This document shows positions 35,550-43,779 of a DNA stretch of 64,000 nucleotides, one piece after another. The DNA comes from Gemmatimonas aurantiaca T-27. Lineage in GTDB: Bacteria > Gemmatimonadota > Gemmatimonadetes > Gemmatimonadales > Gemmatimonadaceae. The stretch covers positions 3,727,646 through 3,791,645 of the forward strand of contig NC_012489.1 in assembly GCF_000010305.1 (NCBI RefSeq), given 5' to 3'. The stretch's first letter is position 1, and each line of letters starts with the position of its first letter. The notes under the pieces were generated by a model. It was not told where the DNA came from and searched no databases. It saw only the letters and a program-made list of their open reading frames with translations. The position numbers were made by a program, and so were the translations under genes.

Positions 35550-36293
35550 TCAGACCTGCGTCAGGATCAGCGGCTCACCATTGCGGATCATGATCGTGTG
35601 CTCTTCGTGCACGGCGACGGTGCCGTTGTGCGTGCGGTATGTCCACCCGTCATCGTCTTCCACCACACGGGCCACACGACCGGCGATCATGGGCTCCACC
35701 GCAATCACCAAACCTTCGTGCAACACCATGGAGGCCGAGGGATCGTCCCAGTTCGGCACCGACGGTTCTTCGTGCAATTGGCGTCCAATGCCATGTCCGC
35801 TCAATTCCTTGAACACCCGTGCGCCGTAGCTGCGCACCGTGCGATCGATGGCGGCGCCCACATCGCGCACCCGCTTGCCTGGGCGGGCCGCCGCGAGGCC
35901 GGCTTCGAGGGCGAGATGCGCGGTTCGTACGAGCTGCTCCGCACCACGAGGGCCCGTGCCCACGATCACCGTGCGCGCACTGTCGGCCATGAATCCATCG
36001 AGCTCCAGCGTCACGTCGAGTGTCACCACATCCCCGTCGCGCAACACGCGCGGCCCGGGAATGCCATGCACGATTTCGTCGTTCACACTGATGCAGGTGA
36101 ACCCGGGGAAGTCATAGGTGAGCTGCGGCGCCGACCGGCCGCCGGCGGCGCGGGCACACGCCGCGGCCACCTCGTCGAGTTCCCCCGTGGTGACTCCCGG
36201 GCGCACGGCCTGAGTCATGGTGTTCAGGGTACGGGCCACCAGTGCCCCCACCCGCTGCATGGCATCCAGCTCCGAAGCGTGTTCGATGGTCAT
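35550..36293 (-). CDS. map: Methionine aminopeptidase, type I
   Basis: A 247-residue enzyme that removes the initiator methionine. Metal ligands are seen in VVTLDVTLELDGFMADSAR (two Asp), SGHGIGRQLHEEP (His), VIAVEPM (Glu) and EEHTIMI (Glu). Length matches the short bacterial type I enzyme with no N-terminal extension. It is not next to ribosomal genes as in many bacteria, so it may be an additional copy; that cannot be judged from this window. It diverges from the Kir-type channel gene. Confidence 0.95.
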   Translation of the reverse strand: MTIEHASELDAMQRVGALVARTLNTMTQAVRPGVTTGELDEVAAACARAAGGRSAPQLTYDFPGFTCISVNDEIVHGIPGPRVLRDGDVVTLDVTLELDGFMADSARTVIVGTGPRGAEQLVRTAHLALEAGLAAARPGKRVRDVGAAIDRTVRSYGARVFKELSGHGIGRQLHEEPSVPNWDDPSASMVLHEGLVIAVEPMIAGRVARVVEDDDGWTYRTHNGTVAVHEEHTIMIRNGEPLILTQV

Positions 36294-36435
36294 GCAGCAA
36301 CGCTAGCACGTGACGTCGCCGTTGGCGCGGGGTCGGGGACCAACGGTACGCACTGGACCGTACAACGATGGCCTTCCGACGTGGAATGGCGCACTTTCCA
36401 GCAGGCACCTTCCGCTGGAACTCTGTCGACGCCCG

Positions 36436-37473
36436 ATGACCGCGCCCGCAACTGATCACCTGAACGACACCGACGCCGCCGACATCTCGGCGCCCGCCCC
36501 GCCCGCTGATTCCGACCTGGGCTTCGGCCGGGTCGTGGCTCAACAGACCCGCGGACGATTCCTCTCCAAAGACGGTCGGGCCACCGCCCGGAAGTTCGGA
36601 CTCGGAGGACAACGCACCGAACATCTCTACCTGCGCGCGCTGAATGTGCCGTGGGGCACATTCCTGCTGTGGACGGTGGGCGCGGTCCTGCTGATGAACG
36701 GCATCTTTGCGCTGGGTTATGGCTCGCTGGGCAGTGGCGCAATCGCTGGCGCGGGCACCTTGGGCCTCGACGACCCGTTCATGCGGGCCTTCGTGTACAG
36801 CGTGGGCGCGTTCACGACCACGGGCACCGACGGCCTGCATGCCATGGGCAGCGCCGCTCATCTGCTCACCATCATGCAGTCGCTGATCGGTCCGCTCACC
36901 GGCATGATCATCGCCGGCCTTGTCATCGCGCGCCTCACCCGCCCCCGCGCGCGTCTGCGTTTCAGCGAGTCGGCCGTGATCGCGCCATACGAAGGCGGAC
37001 GTGGACTGATGTTCCGCTTCGTGAACGAGTTGCCCAGCGAACTCACCGATGTGACGGTGAGCGTCAATCTCTTCTGGTACGAAGACATCGATGGCAAGCG
37101 CGAACGCAACTTCCACGTGCTCACTCTGGAGCGTGAACACGTGGCGTTTTTCCCGCTGCATTGGACGGTGGTGCATCCCATCACCGCCGATAGCCCGATG
37201 CGTGGCGTGACGCCGGAGCGCCTGTGCAGCGGAGACACGGAAATCCTCGTGCTCATCACCGCCCACGAAGAGACGTTCTCCACGCATGTCTCCGTGCGGG
37301 CGTCCTATCGATGGGATGAGGTCAGCTGGGATGCGAAGTTTGCCAACATCTTCACGACCGCCGGTGACGACGCACTGGCCATCGATGTGGATCGTCTGAG
37401 TCGTTTCGATCGACTGCCCGAAGGCACCACCCGCATCCCGGCGCCGGCCGAAGGCGCTCCCATCAGCGCCTGA
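36436..37473 (+). CDS. Kir-type (inward-rectifier) channel homologue with abnormal filter
   Basis: A 345-residue relative of KirBac channels. In order it has a slide helix and M1 (HLYLRALNVPWGTFLLWTV, residues 64-82), a pore helix (FMRAFVYSVGAFT), M2 (LIGPLTGMIIAGLVIARL) and the cytoplasmic Ig-like domain (RPRARLRFSESAVIAPY to the end). The KirBac filter Thr-Val-Gly-Tyr-Gly is replaced by Thr-Thr-Gly-Thr-Asp (residues 128-132) within TTTGTDGLHAMG. Potassium selectivity is therefore doubtful. The rest of the fold is well kept, arguing for a functional channel of altered selectivity or a ligand-gated regulator. ATG 36436 was chosen; the upstream extension is low-complexity sequence. The next gene, convergent, is a cation/proton antiporter. 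Confidence 0.85.
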   Translation: MTAPATDHLNDTDAADISAPAPPADSDLGFGRVVAQQTRGRFLSKDGRATARKFGLGGQRTEHLYLRALNVPWGTFLLWTVGAVLLMNGIFALGYGSLGSGAIAGAGTLGLDDPFMRAFVYSVGAFTTTGTDGLHAMGSAAHLLTIMQSLIGPLTGMIIAGLVIARLTRPRARLRFSESAVIAPYEGGRGLMFRFVNELPSELTDVTVSVNLFWYEDIDGKRERNFHVLTLEREHVAFFPLHWTVVHPITADSPMRGVTPERLCSGDTEILVLITAHEETFSTHVSVRASYRWDEVSWDAKFANIFTTAGDDALAIDVDRLSRFDRLPEGTTRIPAPAEGAPISA

Positions 37474-37490
37474 TCGGCCGTGTAGTGGCC

Positions 37491-39095
37491 CTACCGCGCG
37501 GCGGTGTGGGCCACTGCGCCATGGGACCCGGCATCCACGTGCTCGCCGCGCAGGGCGTCAAAGTCCAGCTCCCGTTCCAATTCGCGCAGCACCTCGTCCG
37601 AGATGGCCCCCTCATTGCGCAGCCGCACCAGCAAGCGGCGTTCGGCTTCCCGCATGCGCGCCCGCACCTCGTGGCGTGCATGCGCCCCATGGGGATCGCG
37701 ATGATGTTCCTTGCGCTCGCGCAGTTCATGCCGGAGCCAGGCCACGTCTGCCTCACTGAGGGAGCCTTCCCGCGCGGCGTCTTCCAGCTCTTCGGCAGCA
37801 CGGCGCATTGCTTCCAGCCTGGCGAACCGTTCTTCGTCATGCTGCCGGGTTTCCGGCGCGAACTTGAATGACCGAATGATCGGCGCCAGCGAGCAGCCCT
37901 GCACGACCAACGTGACGAGGATGACCACCATCGTCACGTACAGCAGTTGCTCGCGAAACGGGAACGCACTGCCATCGGCCAGCGTGAGCGGGAGAGCCAG
38001 CGCCGTGGCCAACGACACGATGCCACGCATGCTCGTCCAGGCCACCAGCACCAGCGACCGCACCGGTGGCGCGGGGTCACGTCGCGCGATCGAACGATCG
38101 AGCCAGCGCGGCAGATAGGTGGCGATCGGCACCCACAACAGACGCACCACGATCACCACGATCGAAATCACCAGCCCGGGCATGAGCAGCTCCGGCAATT
38201 CCGCCGCTTCACTGGTGCGGAGCAGTTTGGCGAATTGCATGCCGAGTAGCACGAAGATCATCGCATTCAGCACGAACACGAGCACATCCCACACCGCGTT
38301 CGACTGCAGACGCGACTTGGGGCCGACCGCGGTGGAGAGATGCTGGCGCGTGTAGAGACCACCGGCCACACAGGCGAGCACCGCCGACACGTGCAGCGTT
38401 TCAGCGAGCATCCAGGCCGCATAGGGTGCCGCGAGAATGAGCAGGGTTTCGGCCAGCTCATCACGTGTCCGCCGCGCGCCACGAATGATCAGCCATCCCA
38501 CAGCCAGGCCGATCAACGTGCCAATGCCGGCGTCCACGAAAAACCGCACGATCGATTCGCCGAAGCTGAACACGCCGGCCACGGCGGCGACAACCGCGGA
38601 CCGATACAACACGAGGGCCGACGCATCGTTGACGAGGCTCTCTCCCTCGAGAATCACGATCACGCGACGTGGCACCGGCAGGCGCGACACCACGGCCGCA
38701 GCCGCCACGGCATCGGGAGGCGAGACAATGGCGCCCAGCGCGATGGCCACCGCCCATGGCATCCCGGGGAACAGCGCGCGGGCCACCACCGCCACACCAA
38801 CGGTGGTCACCACCACCAACCCGATCGCCAACAGCGCGATCGGTCGGCGATTGGCCTTGAACTCACGCAACGAGGTGAAGTACGCCGCGGCCCAGAGGAT
38901 GGGCGGCAGGAACACGAAGAAGACGAGATCGGGTTCCAGTTCGGGCACCGTCACACTCGGGATGAACCCGAGCGCGAGGCCGGCCAGCACCTGTAGCACC
39001 GGCGCCGGCACCGGCAAGCGGCGTCCGAACGCGGTGAGCGCAGCCACCAGGGCCGCGAACGCGATGCCGATCAGGATGGGAGAATGCGAGTTCAC
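37491..39095 (-). CDS. CPA1-family Na+(K+)/H+ antiporter
   Basis: A protein of 534 residues with about 12 membrane helices in its first 410 residues. The motifs FVFLPPILWAAAYF, AIVSPPDAVAAAAV (with the transport-site Asp of the P-P-D motif), ILEGESLVNDASALVLY and WTSMRGIVSLATALALP are hallmarks of the NhaP/NHE-type CPA1 group. A charged helical C-terminal tail of about 110 residues, rich in Glu, Arg and His, could be regulatory. It exchanges sodium or potassium for protons across the inner membrane. The start is GTG at 39095 just before the first helix; the frame to 39161 adds no visible feature. Confidence 0.9.
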   Translation of the reverse strand: MNSHSPILIGIAFAALVAALTAFGRRLPVPAPVLQVLAGLALGFIPSVTVPELEPDLVFFVFLPPILWAAAYFTSLREFKANRRPIALLAIGLVVVTTVGVAVVARALFPGMPWAVAIALGAIVSPPDAVAAAAVVSRLPVPRRVIVILEGESLVNDASALVLYRSAVVAAVAGVFSFGESIVRFFVDAGIGTLIGLAVGWLIIRGARRTRDELAETLLILAAPYAAWMLAETLHVSAVLACVAGGLYTRQHLSTAVGPKSRLQSNAVWDVLVFVLNAMIFVLLGMQFAKLLRTSEAAELPELLMPGLVISIVVIVVRLLWVPIATYLPRWLDRSIARRDPAPPVRSLVLVAWTSMRGIVSLATALALPLTLADGSAFPFREQLLYVTMVVILVTLVVQGCSLAPIIRSFKFAPETRQHDEERFARLEAMRRAAEELEDAAREGSLSEADVAWLRHELRERKEHHRDPHGAHARHEVRARMREAERRLLVRLRNEGAISDEVLRELERELDFDALRGEHVDAGSHGAVAHTAAR

Positions 39096-39281
39096 GCGAG
39101 GGTGCTGAAGTGAAGAGGCGGTGATGCTCCCGAATCTGTCGACCCGGACGCCCCTTTGCACTCCAGTGGCGTGTCACGCCTCGGCAGGCCACCTGTTGAG
39201 CGTGGTGCGCCTCCCCATATTGCGAGAAGCAGGGTGTCCGCGCCCGAGGGTACCCATGGTGTCACCACAGCCCGATCCACA

Positions 39282-40352
39282 ATGTCCGCGCTCTTTTCGC
39301 CGCTCACACTTCGTGGTGTCACCCTGCGCAATCGCGTGGGCGTCTCGCCGATGTGCCAGTACTCGTCCACCGACGGCATGGCCACCGATTGGCATCTGGT
39401 GCACCTCGGGGCTTTTGCCTCGGGTGGTGCGGGCCTCGTGATCACCGAGGCCACGGCCGTCTTGCCCGAAGGGCGCATCTCGCCCCAGGACCTTGGCATC
39501 TGGTCCGATGCACACGTGCCGATGCTGCGACGCATCACCGATTTCATTCACGAACAAGGCAGCGTGGCTGGCATCCAACTGGCCCATGCGGGCCGCAAGG
39601 CCAGCACCCGTCGCCCATGGTCCGGACATGGTGCAGCGCCAGTATCAGAGGGGGGCTGGGACAATGTGATGGCGCCGAGTGCGGTGGCGTTTGCCCCCGA
39701 CTATCCGCAGCCGCACGCCCTCACGCTCGACGGCATCGCGCAGGTCGTTGAGGCCTTTGTCGCCGGCGCCCGCCGAGCCCTGGACGCCGGATTCCAGGTG
39801 GCGGAGGTGCATGCGGCACACGGCTACCTGATCCACCAGTTCCTGTCTCCGCTCGCCAACCAGCGCACCGATCAATACGGCGGCTCGTTCGAGAACCGTA
39901 TCCGGCTTGCCTGCGAAGTGTCCGCCGCGGTCCGTGGCGTATGGCCCGACAACCTTCCGGTGATCGTGCGCATCTCGGCCACCGACTGGGCCGATGGCGG
40001 ATGGGATATCGAGGAGTCCATCCAACTCGCCGACCGCCTGCGAGCCTTGGGAGTCGATCTCATCGACTGCTCAACCGGCGGCCTCGCGGCACATCAGCAG
40101 ATCACGATCGGCCCTGGTTATCAGGTGCCGTTTGCGCGCCGCATTCGCCATGAGGGCAAGATCCCCACGGCAGCCGTTGGCCTGATCACCGAAGCACAGC
40201 AGGCCGAGGACATCATCACGAACGGCGACGCCGACATGGTGCTGCTGGCCCGAGAGGTCCTGCGCAATCCGCATTGGCCGCTGCTGGCCGCACATCAACT
40301 CGGCGACGCTGGATCGTGGCCGTCACAGTACCTGCGCGCGCGGCCACGGTAG
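39282..40352 (+). CDS. Old Yellow Enzyme (YqjM-like NADPH dehydrogenase)
   Basis: A 356-residue flavoprotein of the thermophilic-like OYE class, which reduces activated C=C bonds with NAD(P)H. Class marks are Cys25 in VSPMCQYSS, the HAGRKAS segment, and the catalytic tail of HAAHGYLIHQFLSPLANQRT with DQYGGSFENR. The FMN phosphate region GLITEAQQAEDII is followed by ADMVLLAREVLRNPHWPL. The ATG at 39282 matches the family start. It is divergent from the antiporter and ends just before the palindromic element at 40372. Confidence 0.92.
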   Translation: MSALFSPLTLRGVTLRNRVGVSPMCQYSSTDGMATDWHLVHLGAFASGGAGLVITEATAVLPEGRISPQDLGIWSDAHVPMLRRITDFIHEQGSVAGIQLAHAGRKASTRRPWSGHGAAPVSEGGWDNVMAPSAVAFAPDYPQPHALTLDGIAQVVEAFVAGARRALDAGFQVAEVHAAHGYLIHQFLSPLANQRTDQYGGSFENRIRLACEVSAAVRGVWPDNLPVIVRISATDWADGGWDIEESIQLADRLRALGVDLIDCSTGGLAAHQQITIGPGYQVPFARRIRHEGKIPTAAVGLITEAQQAEDIITNGDADMVLLAREVLRNPHWPLLAAHQLGDAGSWPSQYLRARPR

Positions 40353-40371
40353 CTTCGCGACGACTGAGATT

Positions 40372-40576
40372 GTGGGCAGGGCGAGCGTTGAGGGGCCGCC
40401 TTCGGCGGCGATACCAGCAGGATCAACCGCTGGATACCAGCAGGATAGAACAACTTGATGGGGATTGAGATGGACCCATCAACATCCCTATCTCCCGATG
40501 TTCATCCTGCGGGTATCCAGCGGTTGATCCTGCTGGTATCACGCCCGCAGGGCGCCTCCCCTGCTCGCCCCTACAC
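40372..40576. repeat. Long imperfect palindrome (MITE/REPIN-like) in convergent gap
   Basis: Two perfect 29-base arms, 40410-40438 and 40512-40540, are reverse complements. They continue inward for seven more pairs after one mismatch (40440-40446 with 40504-40510). Inside is a further 8-bp stem (40455-40462 with 40475-40482). Outward, GGGCGAGC (40379-40386) pairs with GCTCGCCC (40563-40570), giving an element of about 205 bases that folds into a long hairpin with side stems. A 13-base unit ATACCAGCAGGAT occurs twice in the left arm (40411 and 40434). There is no open reading frame or transposase, so it is probably a non-autonomous dispersed repeat. Confidence 0.8.
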
Positions 40577-40591
40577 CAAAACTCGCCGCGA

Positions 40592-41068
40592 TCAGCCCGG
40601 CGCCCGCTTCCCGGTGATCGGCGTGGGATCCGCGTTGATCTGCAGTCCGGTGATCTCACGGGTCAGTGAGCCCTCGAGCTGATCGCCATTGGCGCGCACG
40701 GTCCAGGTGGTGATGGCTTCGCGCGTCATTTCCTCGCCGTTCATGTTCAGTCGCGCCTGCGAGATCTGACGAAAAACGGCACCGGCTGCCGTCATCCGTC
40801 CGCTGATCGTGAAAGGCTTGGGCGGCGCCGAGCCATCGGATCGCTTCGTGACATCCATGGTGCCGAGCAGCGAGTCGCCCGATGTCACGACGGTCAGTAC
40901 GCCCGTGGAGTGGATGGGAGAAGGCACTCCGTTCTCCACGCGACGGCCGGCTTCCCATTCGACGGTCCATTTGCCGACCAGTGGAGTGGCAGACTGGGCG
41001 CCAAGGGGAGCGACGGCCAGGGCGGCGGCCGCCGCCGCGCCAACGAGTGTGACCAGAAAACGAGACAT
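40592..41068 (-). CDS. Exported hypothetical protein (lipocalin-like beta protein)
   Basis: A 158-residue protein with a signal peptide (MSRFLVTLVGAAAAAALAVAPLGAQ). The mature part looks like a beta barrel of repeated strands, including LVGKWTVEWE, GVLTVVTSGDSLLGTMDV and TTWTVRANGDQLEGSLTREITG. A similar pattern occurs in other secreted Gemmatimonadota-type proteins. I know no function. ATG 41068 is the start consistent with the signal peptide. A 9-bp hairpin (41092-41100 with 41117-41125) lies in the region before it. Confidence 0.75.
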   Translation of the reverse strand: MSRFLVTLVGAAAAAALAVAPLGAQSATPLVGKWTVEWEAGRRVENGVPSPIHSTGVLTVVTSGDSLLGTMDVTKRSDGSAPPKPFTISGRMTAAGAVFRQISQARLNMNGEEMTREAITTWTVRANGDQLEGSLTREITGLQINADPTPITGKRAPG

Positions 41069-41188
41069 GGAGGGATTCGTCCGAAAATGAGTGACCCGAC
41101 ACAAACCACTGGTTGCGTCGGGTCAGTCACGAGTCGACATCGGAGGGTTTCCTGCGATCCGGGGTCCGCCTGCCCCCATACCAAACCC

Positions 41189-41830
41189 CTACACTTTCAC
41201 GCCGCCCAGCGCGCACACGTGGGCCCACTCATCCGCCGTGACGGGCACTACCGACAGACGGCTCACCCGCAGCAGCGCCATCTCGGCGAGCGCGGGATCA
41301 GCCTTGATCTGGGGGAGGGTCACCAAGGTCTTGAACGCGGCAACGGCCTTCACATCCACCATGAACCAGGTCGGCATGGCCGGATCGGACTTTTCGTCGT
41401 AGTACTCGTGCGACGGGTCGAACGCCGTGTGATCGGGATACCCTTCGCGCACCACTTCGCACACACCCGCAATCGCCGACGGCTCGGCGTTGGAGTGGTA
41501 GTAGAAGCAGCGATCGCCCACCTTCATGCCATCGCGCAGAAAATTGCGCGCCCCCGAATTGCGGATGCTGTCCCAGCACGTCGTGCGCTGAGGCGCTTGC
41601 ATCAGATCGTCGAAGGAAAACACATCCGGCTCGGACTTGATGAGCCAGTAGCGCCGCTCACCCTTTGCGCGCGGCGCAAACACGGAGGCCCAGGCTCCCT
41701 GCTCGTAGGGAGCCGACTGGGGAGCCTTCTTCGCCGCCTGTTTCGTGACCGCAGGCTTCGCGGCCGTCTTGGCCGCCGTCTTGGCCGCCGTCTTGGCCGC
41801 CGTCTTGGCCGCCGCCTTCTTGGCCGGCAC
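41189..41830 (-). CDS. EVE-domain protein with Lys/Ala-rich N-terminal tail
   Basis: A 213-residue protein. Residues 1-40 are almost only Lys, Ala and Thr (AAKT repeats), resembling histone-H1/AlgP-like DNA-binding tails. Residues 60-213 are an EVE domain (PUA-like), with YWLIKSEPDVFSFDDL, TCWDSIRN, GDRCFYYHS, GVCEVVREGYPD, and PTWFMVDV. EVE domains in other proteins bind modified nucleic-acid bases. The tail presumably adds non-specific DNA affinity (inference). The GTG start at 41830 follows the FmdB-like gene's stop by two bases, so the two are coupled. A longer frame to 41902 would overlap the neighbour. Confidence 0.85.
   Translation of the reverse strand: MPAKKAAAKTAAKTAAKTAAKTAAKPAVTKQAAKKAPQSAPYEQGAWASVFAPRAKGERRYWLIKSEPDVFSFDDLMQAPQRTTCWDSIRNSGARNFLRDGMKVGDRCFYYHSNAEPSAIAGVCEVVREGYPDHTAFDPSHEYYDEKSDPAMPTWFMVDVKAVAAFKTLVTLPQIKADPALAEMALLRVSRLSVVPVTADEWAHVCALGGVKV
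41766..41813 (-). repeat. 12-bp tandem repeat coding AAKT units
   Basis: Four perfect copies of GTCTTGGCCGCC (plus strand) lie in the tail of the EVE-domain gene and encode Lys-Thr-Ala-Ala repeats. Identical copies allow slippage, so tail length may vary between strains without frameshift. Confidence 0.85.
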
Positions 41831-41832
41831 GG

Positions 41833-42081
41833 TCAGTTCATGCAGCAGTTGCCCGCGCCACATCCCATGGCCGGCAGTCCTCGACCGGACGGCATGGCGC
41901 AACTGTCGCCACTCGCGCCATTGGTGAAAGTCACCAGACCACCGGAGAGCACCCGGCGCACCGGTCGTCCCGATTCGGGATGAGCCGTGAGTGGCGCTTC
42001 GGACATCGCCTGGCGCACTTCGAAGCGCTCAGGTGCCTCCCCCTGCGCCTCGGGGAGCGTTTCATAGACGTAGATGGGCAT
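41833..42081 (-). CDS. FmdB-like small protein with lost zinc-ribbon cysteines
   Basis: An 82-residue protein starting MPIYVYETL, with PLTAHPESGRPVRRVLSGG where FmdB-family zinc ribbons have a Cys-x-x-Cys pair. The usual Cys-x-x-Cys near residue 9 and the CPECG pair are missing (here PEA and HPESG). Five cysteines remain in the C-terminal tail: one at GDSCAMP and four in the last nine residues (MGCGAGNCCMN). If it binds metal, it must be through those. Function unknown. It starts 29 bases from the divergent beta-lactamase-like gene and is coupled to the EVE-domain gene. Confidence 0.7.
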   Translation of the reverse strand: MPIYVYETLPEAQGEAPERFEVRQAMSEAPLTAHPESGRPVRRVLSGGLVTFTNGASGDSCAMPSGRGLPAMGCGAGNCCMN

Positions 42082-42110
42082 GGCTGAAAGATACGCGATA
42101 CATTCGCGTC

Positions 42111-43772
42111 ATGCGCCCCCTTCTGCTGCGCGTTGCCGCGCCCGCCCACCTCACCGTTGCCACGCTGCTGGCTGCCCTGGCAGCCGCCGCTCCGCTCCGC
42201 GCCCAGTCCGTCAATCTGGTGACCACGGCCGATCGCATCTTTGCCGCGTGGAACACCACGCACAGCCCGGGTTGTGCCGTGGGTGTGGCACGCGGTGGCG
42301 TGACGCTGCTCGAACGTGGTTATGGCATGGCGGACCTGGCCGGCGAGCGCCCCATCACTCCGGCCACGATTCTGGAATCGGGTTCGGTGGCCAAGCAGTT
42401 CACCGCCGCCGCCGTGATGGTCCTGGTGGCCGACGGCAAAGTCGCGCTGGAAGACGACGCGCGGAAATATCTCCCCGAGTTACCGCTGTACGGGCGCACG
42501 ATCACCGTGCGCAATCTGCTCACCCACACCAGCGGCCTGCGGGAGTGGAGCAATCTGATGGCCTGGCAGGGCTGGCCGCGCGGTACACGCGTGCACACCC
42601 AGCCGTACGTGTACAGCGTCATCACGGCACAAAAGGCGCTCAACTACCCCGTCGGTGAGCACTATTCGTACACCAACTCCGGCTTCCTTCTGCTGCGCAC
42701 CCTCGTCGAACGAGTGAGTGGAAAGACGTTTGCGGAGTTCAGCAAGGCACGTCTCTTTGCGCCGCTCGGCCTCACGCACACGCAGTGGCGCGACGACTAT
42801 ACGCGCATTGTGCCCGGCCTCGCGCAGGCCTATTCCCGTGAAGGCACGGGGTTCAGCATCGACATGCCCACCGACAACATCATCGCCGCCGGTGGCCTGC
42901 TCACCACCGTGGGCGACTGGTTGCGCTGGAACAACTCACTCACGAAGAAGACCCTTGGCGCCGGCGTGGTCGACTCCCTCACGCGTCAGATGCGCCTCAC
43001 CAACGGCCTCGAGATCGCCTACGCGCTCGGCCTCACGGTCGGCAAGTACCGCGGCACCCGGGAAGTCGCGCATTCCGGGTCCACGGCGGGCTACTCCACC
43101 TATCTCGCCCGCTACCCCGAACTCGGCGATCTCTCCATTGCCGTATTGTGCAATGTGGCCGGCGCCAACCCCACGAGCTCCACCCGCCAGTTGGTGGACG
43201 CCCTGCATCCCGAATTGCCGCGTGCGGCCGCACTCGACACCGTGGCGGCCGATCAGAATGCACTGCGAGCGTGGCGGGGTCTGTACGAAGATGGTCGTTG
43301 GCACGAAGTCACGGTGCTAGATACCGCCGGCGGTCTGCTCCGGCAGGGCAACACACCCATCCGCGCATTGCGCGACGGCACGTTGATGATGGGCGGCCAG
43401 CGCATTCGGTTGGCGATGGACAAGGACGGCCGCACCCGCACCATCCGCACGGTCACCAGCGACGGTGACTCGGTGGTGTACACATGGCGCGCCGAGACCA
43501 CAGCGAAACCAACGCCCACCGAACTCGCCGCGTATGCCGGTCGGTATCGCAGCGATGAGATTGGCACGACGTTCACGGTGGCCGTGGAAAACGGCGCGCT
43601 CACGGTGAGCCCACGGGCCGGTCTCAGCGAGACCCTCTCTCCCACCTTCCGTGATGCCTTCGACGGCCCGTCCAATGCCGTCTGGTTCACCCGCGATGCG
43701 AAAGGCCGTGTGACCGCCATGCACTTCGGTGCTGCGCGTGTCTGGGACTTCGTGTCGACACGCATCCCCTGA
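42111..43772 (+). CDS. Exported serine hydrolase (class C beta-lactamase-like)
   Basis: A 553-residue exported enzyme with a signal peptide ending in PLRAQ near residue 32. The class C beta-lactamase / D-alanyl-peptidase fold is shown by Ser92-x-x-Lys95 in ESGSVAKQF, the Tyr-x-Asn in HYSYTNSGF (about residue 187), and the HSG triad equivalent in VAHSGSTAGYS (about 323). A further domain of about 200 residues after residue 380 (LRAWRGLYEDGRWHEV) is beta-rich and resembles the C-terminal DUF3471-type region of such hydrolases. The substrate may be a peptide or ester. It is the first of four closely spaced genes. Confidence 0.88.
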   Translation: MRPLLLRVAAPAHLTVATLLAALAAAAPLRAQSVNLVTTADRIFAAWNTTHSPGCAVGVARGGVTLLERGYGMADLAGERPITPATILESGSVAKQFTAAAVMVLVADGKVALEDDARKYLPELPLYGRTITVRNLLTHTSGLREWSNLMAWQGWPRGTRVHTQPYVYSVITAQKALNYPVGEHYSYTNSGFLLLRTLVERVSGKTFAEFSKARLFAPLGLTHTQWRDDYTRIVPGLAQAYSREGTGFSIDMPTDNIIAAGGLLTTVGDWLRWNNSLTKKTLGAGVVDSLTRQMRLTNGLEIAYALGLTVGKYRGTREVAHSGSTAGYSTYLARYPELGDLSIAVLCNVAGANPTSSTRQLVDALHPELPRAAALDTVAADQNALRAWRGLYEDGRWHEVTVLDTAGGLLRQGNTPIRALRDGTLMMGGQRIRLAMDKDGRTRTIRTVTSDGDSVVYTWRAETTAKPTPTELAAYAGRYRSDEIGTTFTVAVENGALTVSPRAGLSETLSPTFRDAFDGPSNAVWFTRDAKGRVTAMHFGAARVWDFVSTRIP

Positions 43773-43779
43773 TCGCCTC

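Noticed and set aside
41766-41813. Regular short repeats that could suggest a CRISPR-like array
   Set aside because: The copies are contiguous 12-bp units without spacers and encode an in-frame Lys/Ala/Thr tail.
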